Positions 1 to 9,580 are shown, numbered from the stretch's first letter. The stretch is DNA of 40,742 nucleotides from Lysobacterales bacterium (GCA_026988115.1 JALSLV010000098.1:1-40742); one strand, 5' to 3'. The notes: a model not told the origin generated them from the letters alone. Numbers and translations: made by a program.

Positions 1-9
1 GGATTTAAT

Positions 10-1893
10 ATGAACCAATATCCACTATGGAAAAATCTACTAATTGTTTTTGTTTTAGCAATTGGTGTGTTTTATGCCTTACCTAATATTTATGGGCGAA
101 GTGCTGTGGTGCAAACCAGTGCGCTCAAAGAACAAGCCGTTAATGAAGATTTGTTAAAAAAAATAAGTGATAAACTTCAAGCGGCAGGTATTGAAAAATT
201 TTCAACTACTATCGAAAACAACACCGTTATCACCAAGTTTGAAACTTTGGATGATCAGTTTAAAGCCAAAGAAATCCTTGATGGATTAACAGGTTATAAA
301 TCTGCGTTAAATCTAAAACCTGACGTGCCTAAATGGTTAAGTGATGCCGGTGGCAAAGCCATGACTTTAGGTTTGGATTTACGTGGCGGTGTTTATTTTT
401 TGATGGAAGTAGACATGAAGGAAGCACTAGCTAATAAGAGTAATCAAATTCGTGGTGATGTGACACAAATTTTGAAAAAAGCTAAAATTTCAAAGAAAAG
501 TTTAAAGTGGAATAAAGACAGGTTAACAATTAAGTTTAAATCCAAAGAGATGTCCGATAAAGCTTTTGATTTATTGCGCAAACAAGTCAATGAAGTCAAC
601 TTTAAGCAACGTACAGTTGATGGTGTAGAAGCTATCGTTGGTACAATTCGTCAAAAAGCCATTGATGACATAAAAACCAACGCTTTAGAGCAAAATATCT
701 CAACTATTCGTAGCCGTGTTAATGAGTATGGTGTTGCTGAACCCATCGTTCAACGACAAGGTTCTGAGCGTATTGTTGTGCAATTACCAGGTGTGCAAGA
801 TTCTACTGAAATTAAAGAAACTTTGGGCTCTGTAGCAACCTTAGAATACCGTGCGGTTGATATGGATCCTGCTCATAATGCTTATGAAATTATGCAAACA
901 GGAAAGCACCCTCCATTAGGTTACAAACTCTATAAAGATCAAGATGGTCGCCCCGTTCTCTTAAGTAAAAGAACCATTGTTACCGGAGATCAGTTGATTG
1001 GAGCAACCTCAGGAAATGACCAACAATCAGGTCGTCCTATGGTATCTGTGCGTTTGAATAATATTGGTGCCAAGCGCATGTTGGATTTTACTAAGGATAA
1101 TGTTGGCAATAACATGGCTGTTGTCTTTAAAGACCGCGTTTTGGTTGGTAAAGAAAAGATTGTGGATGAAGACACGGGAGTTGTCACCACTCGCAACATT
1201 TATAAACCGCGTGAAACCGTGATTAGTAATGCCGTTATAAATGATGTATTTAGTGATCGGTTTCAAACTACAGGTCTAGAATCACCAAAGTTTGCATCAA
1301 AACTGGCTTTGCAATTGCGTTCCGGTTCATTGGCAGCACCTGTGGATATTGTTCATGAGAAAACCATTGGTCCATCTTTAGGTAAAGAAAATATCGAAAA
1401 AGGTTTCTTGTCTGTTTTGGTAGGCTTTGTTGCCGTTTTATTATTTATGTTAGTTTATTACAAAATGTTTGGTCTTGTGGCTAATATTGCACTGGGCTTT
1501 AATGTTGTATTGATTGTTGCGCTGTTATCCATGCTCGGAGCAACCTTAACCTTGCCGGGTATTGCTGGTATCGTATTAACCGTTGGTATGGCAGTGGATG
1601 CCAATGTTTTGATATTTGAGCGGATTAAAGAAGAAATGCGGGCAGGGACGCCACCTAAACTAGCAATCAATGCCGGTTATGAAAAAGCCTTATCAACCAT
1701 TGCAGATGCCAATATAACCACATTTATTGCTGCCATTGTCTTGTTTGCTTTCGGAACAGGGCCAATTAAGGGTTTTGCAGTCACCTTAAGTATCGGTATT
1801 ATGACTTCAATGTTTACTGCTATCATGGTTTCACGAGCAATTGTGAATAAAATCTATGGTGGTAAAGCTAAACTTAAATCACTTTCAATATAA
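10..1893 (+). CDS. secD: Protein translocase subunit SecD
   Basis: SecD works with SecF and YajC as the proton-driven accessory complex of SecYEG, helping pull exported proteins through the inner membrane. The 627-residue product has an N-terminal membrane segment (about residues 9-26), a long periplasmic part beginning with the family motif LGLDLRGGVYFLMEVDM (about 119-135), and a C-terminal RND-type bundle of five membrane helices from about residue 465. That bundle includes the conserved GMAVDANVLIFERIKEE segment. Length is normal for proteobacterial SecD. The ATG at 10 is the first usable start, but the window begins just upstream, so its ribosome site is mostly unseen. secF follows after 10 bases, so the two are co-transcribed. 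Confidence 0.97.
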   Translation: MNQYPLWKNLLIVFVLAIGVFYALPNIYGRSAVVQTSALKEQAVNEDLLKKISDKLQAAGIEKFSTTIENNTVITKFETLDDQFKAKEILDGLTGYKSALNLKPDVPKWLSDAGGKAMTLGLDLRGGVYFLMEVDMKEALANKSNQIRGDVTQILKKAKISKKSLKWNKDRLTIKFKSKEMSDKAFDLLRKQVNEVNFKQRTVDGVEAIVGTIRQKAIDDIKTNALEQNISTIRSRVNEYGVAEPIVQRQGSERIVVQLPGVQDSTEIKETLGSVATLEYRAVDMDPAHNAYEIMQTGKHPPLGYKLYKDQDGRPVLLSKRTIVTGDQLIGATSGNDQQSGRPMVSVRLNNIGAKRMLDFTKDNVGNNMAVVFKDRVLVGKEKIVDEDTGVVTTRNIYKPRETVISNAVINDVFSDRFQTTGLESPKFASKLALQLRSGSLAAPVDIVHEKTIGPSLGKENIEKGFLSVLVGFVAVLLFMLVYYKMFGLVANIALGFNVVLIVALLSMLGATLTLPGIAGIVLTVGMAVDANVLIFERIKEEMRAGTPPKLAINAGYEKALSTIADANITTFIAAIVLFAFGTGPIKGFAVTLSIGIMTSMFTAIMVSRAIVNKIYGGKAKLKSLSI

Positions 1894-1903
1894 GGAGAAG
1901 AAC

Positions 1904-2836
1904 ATGAATTTATTAGGAAATGTAAAATTTGATTTCATGGGCAAAAGAAGGTTTGCCTTAATCTTTTCACTTGTATTAATTGCTATTTCAATCGGTTCGA
2001 TTGTAACGCGCGGTTTAAACTTTGGCTTGGATTTTACTGGTGGAACCTCGGTAGTGGTTAATTTTGATAAAATTGTTGAGCTTGATGCTATTCGTGATGC
2101 ATTAAAGAGCAATGATTTTATTGATGCCTCGGTGCAAAATTTTGGCTCAGCCAAATCCGTGCAAATAAAATTCCAAACAGCCAATGGGGACGAATCCACT
2201 AAATTAGTAAAGCAATTAAAGCATATTGTCACGTCACTTGATGCTAAGGCCTTGGTTGGAAAAGGAGATTTTATTGGTTCACAAGTTGGTGATGAGTTGG
2301 TTGAGCAAGGTTCTTTGGCTATTTTATATGCCATTATTGGTATTTTGTTATACGTTACCATGCGATTTGAGTGGCGTTTTTCATTGGGTTCAGTCATCGC
2401 TTTGGTGCACGATGTTATTATTACTGTTGGCGTCTTTTCGATTACTCAGATGGAATTCGATTTAACTATTTTAGCTGCTTTGTTAGCAGTGATTGGTTAT
2501 TCGCTGAATGATACGATTGTGGTGTTTGATCGGGTAAGGGAAAACTTTCTTGGGTTGCGTAAAAAAACACCTACCGAAGTTTTTAATGTATCCATTAATC
2601 AAACTTTATCACGTACAATTATTACCTCAATGACCACTATTATAGTGTTAGTTGCTTTATTTGTCCTTGGTGGAGCGATGATACATGGTTTTGCCTTTGC
2701 CTTGATTGTTGGTATTGTTATTGGAACTTACTCCTCCATATTTGTAGCCAGTACAGCAACATTAACTTTAGGTATTACGCGTAAAGATTTGATGCCTGTT
2801 GAGAAAGAAGGCGCTAATTTGGATCACATTCCTTAG
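1904..2836 (+). CDS. secF: Protein translocase subunit SecF
   Basis: SecF is the partner of SecD in the accessory translocase. The 310-residue product opens with one membrane helix, then the SecD/SecF signature GLNFGLDFTGGTSVVV, a periplasmic domain, and five C-terminal helices containing GYSLNDTIVVFDRVREN, which carries the conserved Asp-Arg pair. The reading frame is open upstream to 1856 inside secD. I place the start at the ATG at 1904 because a strong AAGGAG lies seven bases before it and the protein then begins at the usual family position. An intrinsic terminator follows the stop codon, so secD-secF ends a transcription unit. Confidence 0.97.
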   Translation: MNLLGNVKFDFMGKRRFALIFSLVLIAISIGSIVTRGLNFGLDFTGGTSVVVNFDKIVELDAIRDALKSNDFIDASVQNFGSAKSVQIKFQTANGDESTKLVKQLKHIVTSLDAKALVGKGDFIGSQVGDELVEQGSLAILYAIIGILLYVTMRFEWRFSLGSVIALVHDVIITVGVFSITQMEFDLTILAALLAVIGYSLNDTIVVFDRVRENFLGLRKKTPTEVFNVSINQTLSRTIITSMTTIIVLVALFVLGGAMIHGFAFALIVGIVIGTYSSIFVASTATLTLGITRKDLMPVEKEGANLDHIP

Positions 2837-2862
2837 AAATTTAGATAATATTTGAGATTATT

Positions 2863-2897
2863 AAGGGCAATTAGCATGTGTGAGTTGCCCTTTTTTT
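2863..2897 (+). terminator. Intrinsic terminator after secF
   Basis: An 8-bp stem (AAGGGCAA pairing with TTGCCCTT) is followed by a run of seven T. It lies 27 bases after the secF stop codon and separates secDF from the next plus-strand gene. Confidence 0.9.
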
Positions 2898-2919
2898 ATT
2901 GCTCATTAAACTGTTTACT

Positions 2920-3843
2920 ATGAAAATTTGGTCAAAAGCTCAATCCTTATTACAAAGCAATCAAAAGCTCTACTTGCTGAGTGTTGTGCAATCTAAAGGC
3001 AGTGCGCCAGGGCGTGTTGGATTTAAGATGATTGTCAGTGAAGATTATCAGTTATTTGGTTCAATTGGTGGTGGCTTAATGGAATATAATATGGTTGAAA
3101 AAGCAAAACAAATGCTCAAAGATGGCATTGTTAAGCATTTTATCATTGCACAAATCCATAAAGGAGGCACTTCGGCAAGTTCAGGCATGATTTGTTCTGG
3201 TTCGCAAGTTATTGCATTTAATTATCTTTGCCCAAATGATTTGCCATTAGTTAACTCAATCCTACAGACAGAGCAGAATATAGAATTCTCTAGTAATGGA
3301 ATTACCTTAGTATCACCCAATAACGAGAGTGGTTTCAAGCAAATGAGTGCTACTAATTGGTCGTATACTGAATCGATTATAAACAAGCCTATCGCCCATA
3401 TATTTGGAGCAGGGCATGTAAGCGTCCCCACTTCTCAATTATTAACACAAGTGGGATTTGATGTGTTTTTGTATGATAATCGTGATGATATAAATACTTT
3501 TGAAAGCAATAACATCGTTTGTTCAAAGCGAATTATTGATTATAAAAAGGTATTAAAAGAAGTGGTGATTGATTCTACAGATTATATTTTGTTAATGACT
3601 CACAAATTTACCGAAGATAAGCTTCTTTTATCTCAATTACTCACGATAAATCATCAATACCTTGGTGTTTTGGGTAGTGAGCATAAAATTAAAGTGATGT
3701 TTGAGGCTTTACATGTTCAAGGGATTAGTATGGATAAACTCAATAAAATTCATGCACCAATAGGCCTAAATATTAACAGTCAAACGCCTGATGAAATAGC
3801 CGTGAGTATAGTAGCTGAAGTGATAAAATTTAAAAATCGTTAA
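2920..3843 (+). CDS. XdhC/CoxI family protein
   Basis: XdhC and CoxI-type proteins help mature molybdenum hydroxylases such as xanthine dehydrogenase or CO dehydrogenase by handling or sulfurating the molybdenum cofactor. The 307-residue product has the N-terminal signature (SKGSAPGRVGFKM, then GSIGGGLMEYNMV). It also has a C-terminal Rossmann-like domain starting at IAHIFGAGHVSVPT and the closing family motif APIGLNINSQTPDEIAVSI. The frame is open from a TTG at 2899, inside the secF terminator, so the ATG at 2920 is the better start. No molybdenum hydroxylase gene is visible nearby, so its client is unknown. It converges on the kinase gene, with 21 bases between the stop codons. Confidence 0.85.
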   Translation: MKIWSKAQSLLQSNQKLYLLSVVQSKGSAPGRVGFKMIVSEDYQLFGSIGGGLMEYNMVEKAKQMLKDGIVKHFIIAQIHKGGTSASSGMICSGSQVIAFNYLCPNDLPLVNSILQTEQNIEFSSNGITLVSPNNESGFKQMSATNWSYTESIINKPIAHIFGAGHVSVPTSQLLTQVGFDVFLYDNRDDINTFESNNIVCSKRIIDYKKVLKEVVIDSTDYILLMTHKFTEDKLLLSQLLTINHQYLGVLGSEHKIKVMFEALHVQGISMDKLNKIHAPIGLNINSQTPDEIAVSIVAEVIKFKNR

Positions 3844-3864
3844 CTACTTGTTTTGGGTCAAGCA

Positions 3865-5055
3865 CTAACCATCACATTTTGCAATAATTTCGTTTAAAGC
3901 ATTTTTGTTTAACTCACCTAAATATTGTCTAGATTCTTTATTATTGCAATCAAATTTTGTTAACACTATTTTATATAATTCCTCTGCATTATTATACATG
4001 CCGCGTTTTCTGAAAACATTGGCAGCTGCCAACTTGTCAGCCATTTCAAATTTTTGTTCTTGCGTTAATTGTTCATTTGTGACTTCAATTTTTTCTTGCA
4101 TAGACCACCAAACACCAATACCAACAACCCCAAAGACGATAATGGCCGATAACACATAAATCAATACTTTATTGGATTTTGATCGTGCTTGTGAAATGGG
4201 TATGAAACCTTGGGTAGTATGCGAATGACTTCTGTCTAAACGCTGTATCCATTTTTTTATAATGGCATTGAGTTGCTCGGCATTTTGGAAACGATCATCG
4301 GGATTTTTGGCTAATAATTTGTCTAAAATAGGCTGCAATGCGGATTTTTCTTCTGGGAGCTTTGGTGGTGGTTCGTGGACGTGTGCATAACTCACAGCAA
4401 AAGTATCTTCGCCTTCAAAGAGTTTTTTCCCCATAAGCATTTCATACATGACCACGCCTAACGCATAAAGGTCAGAGCGTTCATCAATATCTTGACCCAA
4501 TGCGCGTTCTGGACTCATGTAGTGAGGCGTGCCGACTACGGCTCCTATGCGAGTGAACTCGCTAATTTGTCCTTGGGCTTTAGCAATACCAAAGTCGAGT
4601 AACACGGCTTGTCCTTCTTCATTAAACATGATGTTTTCAGGCTTAATGTCTCGGTGCAGGGTTTTTCTTTTATGTGAATGTGCCAGAGCACTACTCATTT
4701 CATCCATGATTTTTAAGACCTCTCGATCTTCAAGTGTGTGGTTGCTGAGTTTTTCTTTTAAATCACCACCGGGGAGTATTTCCATTGCCAAAAAGTAATT
4801 TTTATCGACAACACCACAGGCGTAAACAGTAACTATGTTGGGGTGGTTAAATTGAGCAACCGTGTCGCCTTCTCGTTTTAAATCTTCAAGAATTTTTGGG
4901 TCAGTGCTGCTAGGGGAAACAATTTTAATAGCGACTTGTCGTTTTGGTTGGAGTTGTTCACCTAAGTAAACAACCGCCATACCGCCTTGTCCTATTTTTT
5001 TAATGACTGTGAAATTTGGTATTTGCAATAATTGTTCTGGCACTTTTTTACTCAT
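3865..5055 (-). CDS. Membrane-anchored Ser/Thr protein kinase (PknB-like)
   Basis: This is a Hanks-type protein kinase. Residues about 14-275 carry all the landmarks: glycine loop GQGGMAVVYLG, catalytic lysine in VAIK (K44), HRDIKPEN (134-141), DFG (154-156) and an SPE in place of APE. A single membrane helix lies at about 300-322 (IYVLSAIIVFGVVGIGVWW). It is followed by about 70 residues, probably periplasmic, that look helical and TPR-like rather than PASTA. ATG at 5055 is preferred over the TTG at 5058. It is divergent from the WS/DGAT gene, and no phosphatase or FHA partner is visible. The substrate cannot be inferred. The two cysteines near the C-terminus could form an extracytoplasmic disulfide; that is a guess. 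Confidence 0.9.
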   Translation of the reverse strand: MSKKVPEQLLQIPNFTVIKKIGQGGMAVVYLGEQLQPKRQVAIKIVSPSSTDPKILEDLKREGDTVAQFNHPNIVTVYACGVVDKNYFLAMEILPGGDLKEKLSNHTLEDREVLKIMDEMSSALAHSHKRKTLHRDIKPENIMFNEEGQAVLLDFGIAKAQGQISEFTRIGAVVGTPHYMSPERALGQDIDERSDLYALGVVMYEMLMGKKLFEGEDTFAVSYAHVHEPPPKLPEEKSALQPILDKLLAKNPDDRFQNAEQLNAIIKKWIQRLDRSHSHTTQGFIPISQARSKSNKVLIYVLSAIIVFGVVGIGVWWSMQEKIEVTNEQLTQEQKFEMADKLAAANVFRKRGMYNNAEELYKIVLTKFDCNNKESRQYLGELNKNALNEIIAKCDG

Positions 5056-5216
5056 CAATCCCGATAATTTATTCTAACCTGAAAAATGGCTAAATGAAAA
5101 ATTTGATAGAGATAATATTGATATTTTATGGTTTTTTGTTTCTGCATCAGAATTATTATCAAAATCACCAAACGCATGCTAAGATTGTTGCACTATGAGT
5201 TTATATTTAAAAATAC

Positions 5217-6662
5217 ATGTTTAACTACTTTGACAACGATAAAGAAACCATGCGTAAGGTCGATACGGCATGGTTGCGAATGGAGTCTCCTTCAAACTTA
5301 ATGATGATTACCGGTTTGATGTTTCTTGATAACTTACCAGATTATGCTGTCTTTTTAGATATGATTGAAAAAAACTTCTTGAGTTACCGACGTTTTAAAC
5401 AAAAAGCGGTTATCTCAACTGCGGGCACCTATTGGCAAGACGATGAGTTTTTTGATATTAAGGGACATGTCAGGCGGGTTGCTTTGCCAGGAAAGGCTGA
5501 TTATGCCGAGTTACAAGATTTTGTTAGTGACCTTGCATCAACGCCACTGGATAAAGCCAAACCCTTGTGGCAATTTCATATTGTTGAAAATTATGACAAA
5601 GGACCTGTGTTGGTCAGTCGTATTCACCATTGTTATGCGGATGGCATTGCCTTGATTCAAGTTTTGCTTTCCATGACCAGTTCGAGTCGTAAAAACAGCT
5701 TGAATTTATCACCCGATAGTAATAATAAAGAATACCATCGCAAACTTGGCGTGCTCAAGTCAGTGATAAATCCCGCTAAGAAGCAATTTGCTAACTCACT
5801 GAAAATGGCAAACCAAATAAAGTCTATTGGCTTTGAAGCACTGCAAAACCCCGCATTATTGGAAAAAGGCGTCAGCGAAATTGCAGATATTGGTTTAGAG
5901 TTATTTAATGCCTTAACCTTGCCTGATGATCCCGAAACCGTATTTAAATCCAAACTAAGTGTTAGAAAAAATGCAGCTTGGGCTGATTCAATAGAATTAT
6001 CTGATGTAAAAGCCATTGCTTATGCCACAGGCACGACGGTCAATGATGTGCTTATTTCTAATTTAGCAGGGGCTTTGCGCGAGTACATGCTCAAAGTGGG
6101 AGAGAATCCCGATGAAATTATTATAAATGCTACGGTTCCTGTTAATTTACGTCCCTTAGAACACGCTAAAAACCTTGGAAATCATTTTGGATTGGTTTTT
6201 TTGAAGTTACCAATATTTGAAAGCAATCCACTCAAAAGATTGGAATTTATTCATCAAGAAATGAATGAATTGAAAAAATCCAAACAAGCCATTGTCTCAT
6301 TTGGATTATTAAGTGCCATAGGTATGGCTCCTGCAAAAGTGCAAAACCTGTTGTTAGACCAGTTTTCAAAGAAAGCAACAACGGTATTAACCAATGTCCC
6401 AGGTCCGCAAGTGCCACTTTATATAACTGGGGCGGAGGTTAAGAAAATTATGTTTTGGGTTCCGCAAAATGGCACCATCGGAATGGGAATTAGTATTTTA
6501 TCCTACAATGGCAAGGTGGAGTTTGGTTTGATTGTAGATAAAAATCTAATTTCTGATCCTCAAAACGTGATTAAAGAGTTTCCTAATCAGTTTGAGGTTT
6601 TGACCGAGTGCATGATGATGCATCCTTGGGATGGACAAGTGCATGCAGATATACTTGAATAA
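5217..6662 (+). CDS. Wax ester synthase/diacylglycerol acyltransferase (WS/DGAT)
   Basis: WS/DGAT enzymes join acyl-CoA to fatty alcohols or diacylglycerol to make storage lipid. The 481-residue protein is full length. It carries the catalytic HHxxxDG motif (HHCYADG, residues 137-143), the N-terminal VDTAWLRMESPSNLMMI block, NDVLISNLAGALR, the PVNLRP segment followed by NHFGLVFLKLP, and a C-terminal TNVPGPQVPLY motif. The start at 5217 adds 11 residues before the first family-like block, and the internal ATG at residue 12 is an alternative. It stands alone, divergent from the kinase gene, and is followed by the nested repeat region. Substrate preference cannot be told from the sequence. Confidence 0.93.
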   Translation: MFNYFDNDKETMRKVDTAWLRMESPSNLMMITGLMFLDNLPDYAVFLDMIEKNFLSYRRFKQKAVISTAGTYWQDDEFFDIKGHVRRVALPGKADYAELQDFVSDLASTPLDKAKPLWQFHIVENYDKGPVLVSRIHHCYADGIALIQVLLSMTSSSRKNSLNLSPDSNNKEYHRKLGVLKSVINPAKKQFANSLKMANQIKSIGFEALQNPALLEKGVSEIADIGLELFNALTLPDDPETVFKSKLSVRKNAAWADSIELSDVKAIAYATGTTVNDVLISNLAGALREYMLKVGENPDEIIINATVPVNLRPLEHAKNLGNHFGLVFLKLPIFESNPLKRLEFIHQEMNELKKSKQAIVSFGLLSAIGMAPAKVQNLLLDQFSKKATTVLTNVPGPQVPLYITGAEVKKIMFWVPQNGTIGMGISILSYNGKVEFGLIVDKNLISDPQNVIKEFPNQFEVLTECMMMHPWDGQVHADILE

Positions 6663-6665
6663 CCG

Positions 6666-7036
6666 AAATCCCGATAGTGAAAACACGATTATAGTACAAG
6701 CCCTTAGCATGTCTAGGAGCTTGTCCGAGAATAGATAATCTATTACAGAAAAGCTGGATTTGTGCTATTTTCCGCTTTTTTTCGGTAAATAGCGGTGCTA
6801 TTCTTCTCAAAAAACTGAAAAATAGCCCTAAATCCAACTTTCCTTCACTACGATTTCTATTCTCGGACAAACTCCTAGCAAACCAAGAAAATATCTTATC
6901 ACCAATGAAGTGACGATGAATTTTATTGATTTGCTATACGTACCAAAAATACTTCTGGAAAGTATTTTCACGCAAGCCCACATGGATGATACGAATAATT
7001 GATTGCACTCTAATTCGCGTTTCACTATCGGGATTT
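6666..7036 (+). repeat. Outer inverted-repeat element interrupted by a second element
   Basis: The ends at 6666-6682 and 7020-7036 are 17-bp perfect inverted repeats (AAATCCCGATAGTGAAA). The similarity continues imperfectly inward for at least 20 more bases on each side. The interior has no credible gene. A separate element at 6713-6878 lies inside the left arm. Without it the outer element is about 205 bp with long inverted arms, like a MITE or the remnant of an insertion sequence. The whole interval from the WS/DGAT stop to the fabI terminator holds nothing else that I can see. Confidence 0.75.
6713..6878 (+). mobile_element. MITE-like element nested in the outer repeat
   Basis: The terminal inverted repeats at 6713-6735 and 6856-6878 match at 22 of 23 positions (core TTGTCCGAGAATAGA). 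The first and last four bases are both CTAG, which may be a palindromic target duplication. Inner sequence is also imperfectly self-complementary (TGGATTT and GCTATTTT blocks on one side, AAATAGC and AAATCCA on the other), so the transcript would form a long hairpin. There is no transposase gene. It is a non-autonomous element, probably moved by a transposase elsewhere in the genome. Confidence 0.75.
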
Positions 7037-7042
7037 GGGAAT

Positions 7043-7072
7043 AAAAAAACCGTTAAAGTTAACGGTTTTTTT
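7043..7072 (-). terminator. Bidirectional intrinsic terminator downstream of fabI
   Basis: A stem of up to 9 bp (AACCGTTAA with TTAACGGTT) has A-runs on the left and T-runs on the right, so it can act on both strands. It lies 24 bases past the fabI stop codon. Confidence 0.85.
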
Positions 7073-7095
7073 GGTTTGACAACGGTAACATAAAT

Positions 7096-7887
7096 TTAAT
7101 CGGCATCTAAGCCTGTCATGCCCATGATGTTATAACCGGCATCCACATAAGTAATTTCACCTGTAATACCTTTTGCCCAATCAGAACACATAAAAGTGGC
7201 TGCATTGGCAACATCTTCCTGCGAGACGGTTGTGCGAAGTGGTGATTTCTCGGCAACATGGTCGAGCATTTTCTTAAAGTTTCCAATGCCTGATGCGGCT
7301 AAAGTTTTAATCGGTCCTGCTGATATGCCATTAACACGCGTGCCTTCTGCGCCTAATGAATAAGCCATGTAACGAACATTGGCTTCTAATGCGGCTTTAG
7401 CCACACCCATCACATTGTAATTGCTCATGGCTTTAACCGCACCAAGATAGCTTAAAGTCAGCATTGAGCCTTTGCGTCCTTTCATCATAGAACGTCCTGC
7501 TTTGGCAAGTGCTGCAAAGGAATAGGAACTAATATCCATGGCAATATGATAACCTTCACGCGTTAAATTTTGTAAATAATCGCCCTGCAATAACTCGCGT
7601 GGAGCAAAACCCACAGAGTGAACAATAATATCTATTCCATCCCAATGTTTGCCTAGTTCAGTAAAGACATTTTGAATCTCTTCATCACTGGCAACATCGC
7701 ACGGCAACATAATGCTCGAACCTGTAATAGCTGCAATTTTTTCTACGCGTTTGAGTAGTTTTTCGTTTTGATAAGTGTAAGCAATTTCTGCGCCTTCACG
7801 GTGAAAGGCTTCAGCAATTGACCATGCAATTGAACGGTTGCTGGCAACGCCAACAATTAAGGCTTTTTTGCCTGATAGTAAACCCAT
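7096..7887 (-). CDS. fabI: Enoyl-[acyl-carrier-protein] reductase FabI
   Basis: FabI catalyses the NAD(P)H-dependent last step of each round of fatty acid elongation in the cytoplasm. The 263-residue protein has the FabI form of the nucleotide-binding start ([20 protein letters not shown]) and the active-site pair Y157-x6-K164 in YNVMGVAK, with a further tyrosine at 147. It ends with [16 protein letters not shown] and [12 protein letters not shown]. An AGGGGA ribosome site precedes the ATG at 7887. It lies downstream of the sugar-nucleotide operon on the same strand but 93 bases away, so it may have its own promoter. It is the only fatty acid synthesis gene here. Confidence 0.97.
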   Translation of the reverse strand: MGLLSGKKALIVGVASNRSIAWSIAEAFHREGAEIAYTYQNEKLLKRVEKIAAITGSSIMLPCDVASDEEIQNVFTELGKHWDGIDIIVHSVGFAPRELLQGDYLQNLTREGYHIAMDISSYSFAALAKAGRSMMKGRKGSMLTLSYLGAVKAMSNYNVMGVAKAALEANVRYMAYSLGAEGTRVNGISAGPIKTLAASGIGNFKKMLDHVAEKSPLRTTVSQEDVANAATFMCSDWAKGITGEITYVDAGYNIMGMTGLDAD

Positions 7888-7979
7888 AGTTGTCCCCTAA
7901 TAAGTTCGGATTATTAAAGAGTGTAATAATACGTTAGTTGCGAATGAATTTCATTAAAAAAATCTTTTGTAATGAAATA

Positions 7980-8780
7980 TTAATCCGCATTGTTAACATT
8001 TGACATTAGCCACTCTCTGTTTTCATCACCATAAACCATAAAATAAGGGTTTAATAGGTCTTCTTTGGTATTATACATTAATGTTTGGTTGTTTAAAGTG
8101 ACCACTCGACCGCCGGCTTGTTCAACAATGCATTGAGCGGCTGCCGTATCCCACTCACTGGTTAATCCAAGTCTTGGGTATAAATCGGCTTTGCCTTCAG
8201 CCACTAAGCAAAACTTGAGTGAACTTCCCATCGAGACTAATTCATGTTTCCCTAGTTTTTTTAAATAATCAATCACATCTTGTGACATGTGCGAGCGAGA
8301 ACCCACGATAATTGGTTTTTTCCGAGCTGGTTTTTGTGTGTGAATTTGAGTTCTTTTTTCTTTATCTTTTTTAAAAGCACCATACCCTTTAACGGCACTG
8401 TAGGTTATGTCTTGCACGGGAACATAAACAACCGAAAGAATAGAGTGACCCTTTTCAATTAAAGCAATATTGACGGTAAATTCACCATTGCGCTTGATAA
8501 ACTCTTTGGTGCCGTCCAAGGGGTCGACCAACCAGTATTTATTCCATTGTTTGCGGGTGGAATAGGGAATATCTGCCGATTCTTCGGATAAAATAGGCAC
8601 ATCTGGTGTGATTTTCTGTAACGCCGACACAATGATGTTGTGAGCGGCAAGATCGGCTTTGGTTAATGGAGAGTTATCCGATTTAATTTCGACACCAAAA
8701 TCAGTTGATTGGTAAATTTCTAAAATTGCATGCCCTGCATCTACCGCAGTTTGCTCAATTTTTGCTAATAAATCAATCAC
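7980..8780 (-). CDS. cysQ: 3'(2'),5'-bisphosphate nucleotidase CysQ
   Basis: CysQ removes the 3'-phosphate from PAP/PAPS, the by-product of sulfate assimilation. The 266-residue protein has the metal-binding motifs of the inositol monophosphatase superfamily: SEES (around residue 66), WLVDPLDGTKEF (D86, D89, T91) and the C-terminal EWDTAAAQCIVEQAGG. LTKADLAAHNII near residue 40 is typical of CysQ. The start is a GTG whose last bases form the TGA of the upstream gene (GTGA overlap), so translation is coupled. It is the last gene of the rml-manC run. An 8-bp inverted repeat lies just past the stop, but I see no clear T-run terminator there. Confidence 0.92.
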   Translation of the reverse strand: MIDLLAKIEQTAVDAGHAILEIYQSTDFGVEIKSDNSPLTKADLAAHNIIVSALQKITPDVPILSEESADIPYSTRKQWNKYWLVDPLDGTKEFIKRNGEFTVNIALIEKGHSILSVVYVPVQDITYSAVKGYGAFKKDKEKRTQIHTQKPARKKPIIVGSRSHMSQDVIDYLKKLGKHELVSMGSSLKFCLVAEGKADLYPRLGLTSEWDTAAAQCIVEQAGGRVVTLNNQTLMYNTKEDLLNPYFMVYGDENREWLMSNVNNAD

Positions 8781-9580
8781 TTCAATAATGCCAATGCTTG
8801 GTTATAGGAAGCAAGGTTTCCTGCCAATACAGATGAGGTTTCTAGGTCAATGTCTTTGCCTGAGATATCCGTCATCATGCCACCGGCTTCCTTGACGATA
8901 ACGCTTAAGGCGGCAATATCTAAAATATTTAAGTCAGACTCAATGACAAGTTCTAACTTGCCAGCCGCTAATAAATGGTAATGGTAAAAATCGCCATAAC
9001 CACGTGTTTTATGGCAAAGGCTCATGACTTGACGTAATTTTTCCCAGTTTTCAGCCGATTGTGCAAAAGATTTTAAATTCCCAGTTGAATAACAACTATC
9101 CTCAGGTTTAATAAATTCACTAATTTGGATGGCTTTATCATCAATAAAGGCCCCTAAACCTTTAGCAGCCCAAGCGGTTTCATTAAAAAGTGGAGCATGT
9201 GAAACACCAACAATAATTTCACCGTTGTGCATTAATGCAATTTGAGTGGAGAAAAATCCATATTCGCGCACAAAGCTTTTGGTGCCATCAATAGGGTCAA
9301 CCAACCACATATACTCTGAATCTGTATTGGATTTACCTGTTTCTTCACCATAAAAGCCAAAATCAGGAAATTGCGCAGCCAAAACTTGCTTGATGACTTG
9401 TTCACACTCAATATCAGCTTGAGTGACGGGAGTTAAATCTTCTTTTATCGTTGTGGCAGGTGAGCATTTGTAATAACGTTTAATTATTTGTTCTGCTGAT
9501 TTTGCTGCGCGTTTGGCTGTTGTAATACAGCTTGTTAAAAAGGCTTGGTTTATTTCTCTAGTCATTCGTTGTTCTGCCAT
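8777..9580 (-). CDS. Inositol monophosphatase family phosphatase, histidinol-phosphatase-like (HisN type)
   Basis: This is a second, different member of the inositol monophosphatase superfamily directly before cysQ. It has the lithium-sensitive phosphatase motifs: GEETG, then WLVDPIDGTKSFVREYGFFSTQIAL, and a late LDIAALSVIVKEAGG. The REYGFFSTQIAL block resembles HisN-type histidinol-phosphate phosphatases more than SuhB or CysQ, but substrate assignment is inference. The frame is open to 9640 inside manC. The ATG at 9580 (after a weak GAAGAT) or the ATG at 9565 (overlapping the manC stop by eight bases) are the realistic starts. No other histidine genes are present. Within a sugar-nucleotide operon it might act on a sugar phosphate. 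Confidence 0.8.
   Translation of the reverse strand: MAEQRMTREINQAFLTSCITTAKRAAKSAEQIIKRYYKCSPATTIKEDLTPVTQADIECEQVIKQVLAAQFPDFGFYGEETGKSNTDSEYMWLVDPIDGTKSFVREYGFFSTQIALMHNGEIIVGVSHAPLFNETAWAAKGLGAFIDDKAIQISEFIKPEDSCYSTGNLKSFAQSAENWEKLRQVMSLCHKTRGYGDFYHYHLLAAGKLELVIESDLNILDIAALSVIVKEAGGMMTDISGKDIDLETSSVLAGNLASYNQALALLK

Noticed and set aside
7948-7978. Inverted repeat behind cysQ as terminator
   Set aside because: The 8-bp stem has its T-run in the loop rather than after the stem, so termination is not supported.
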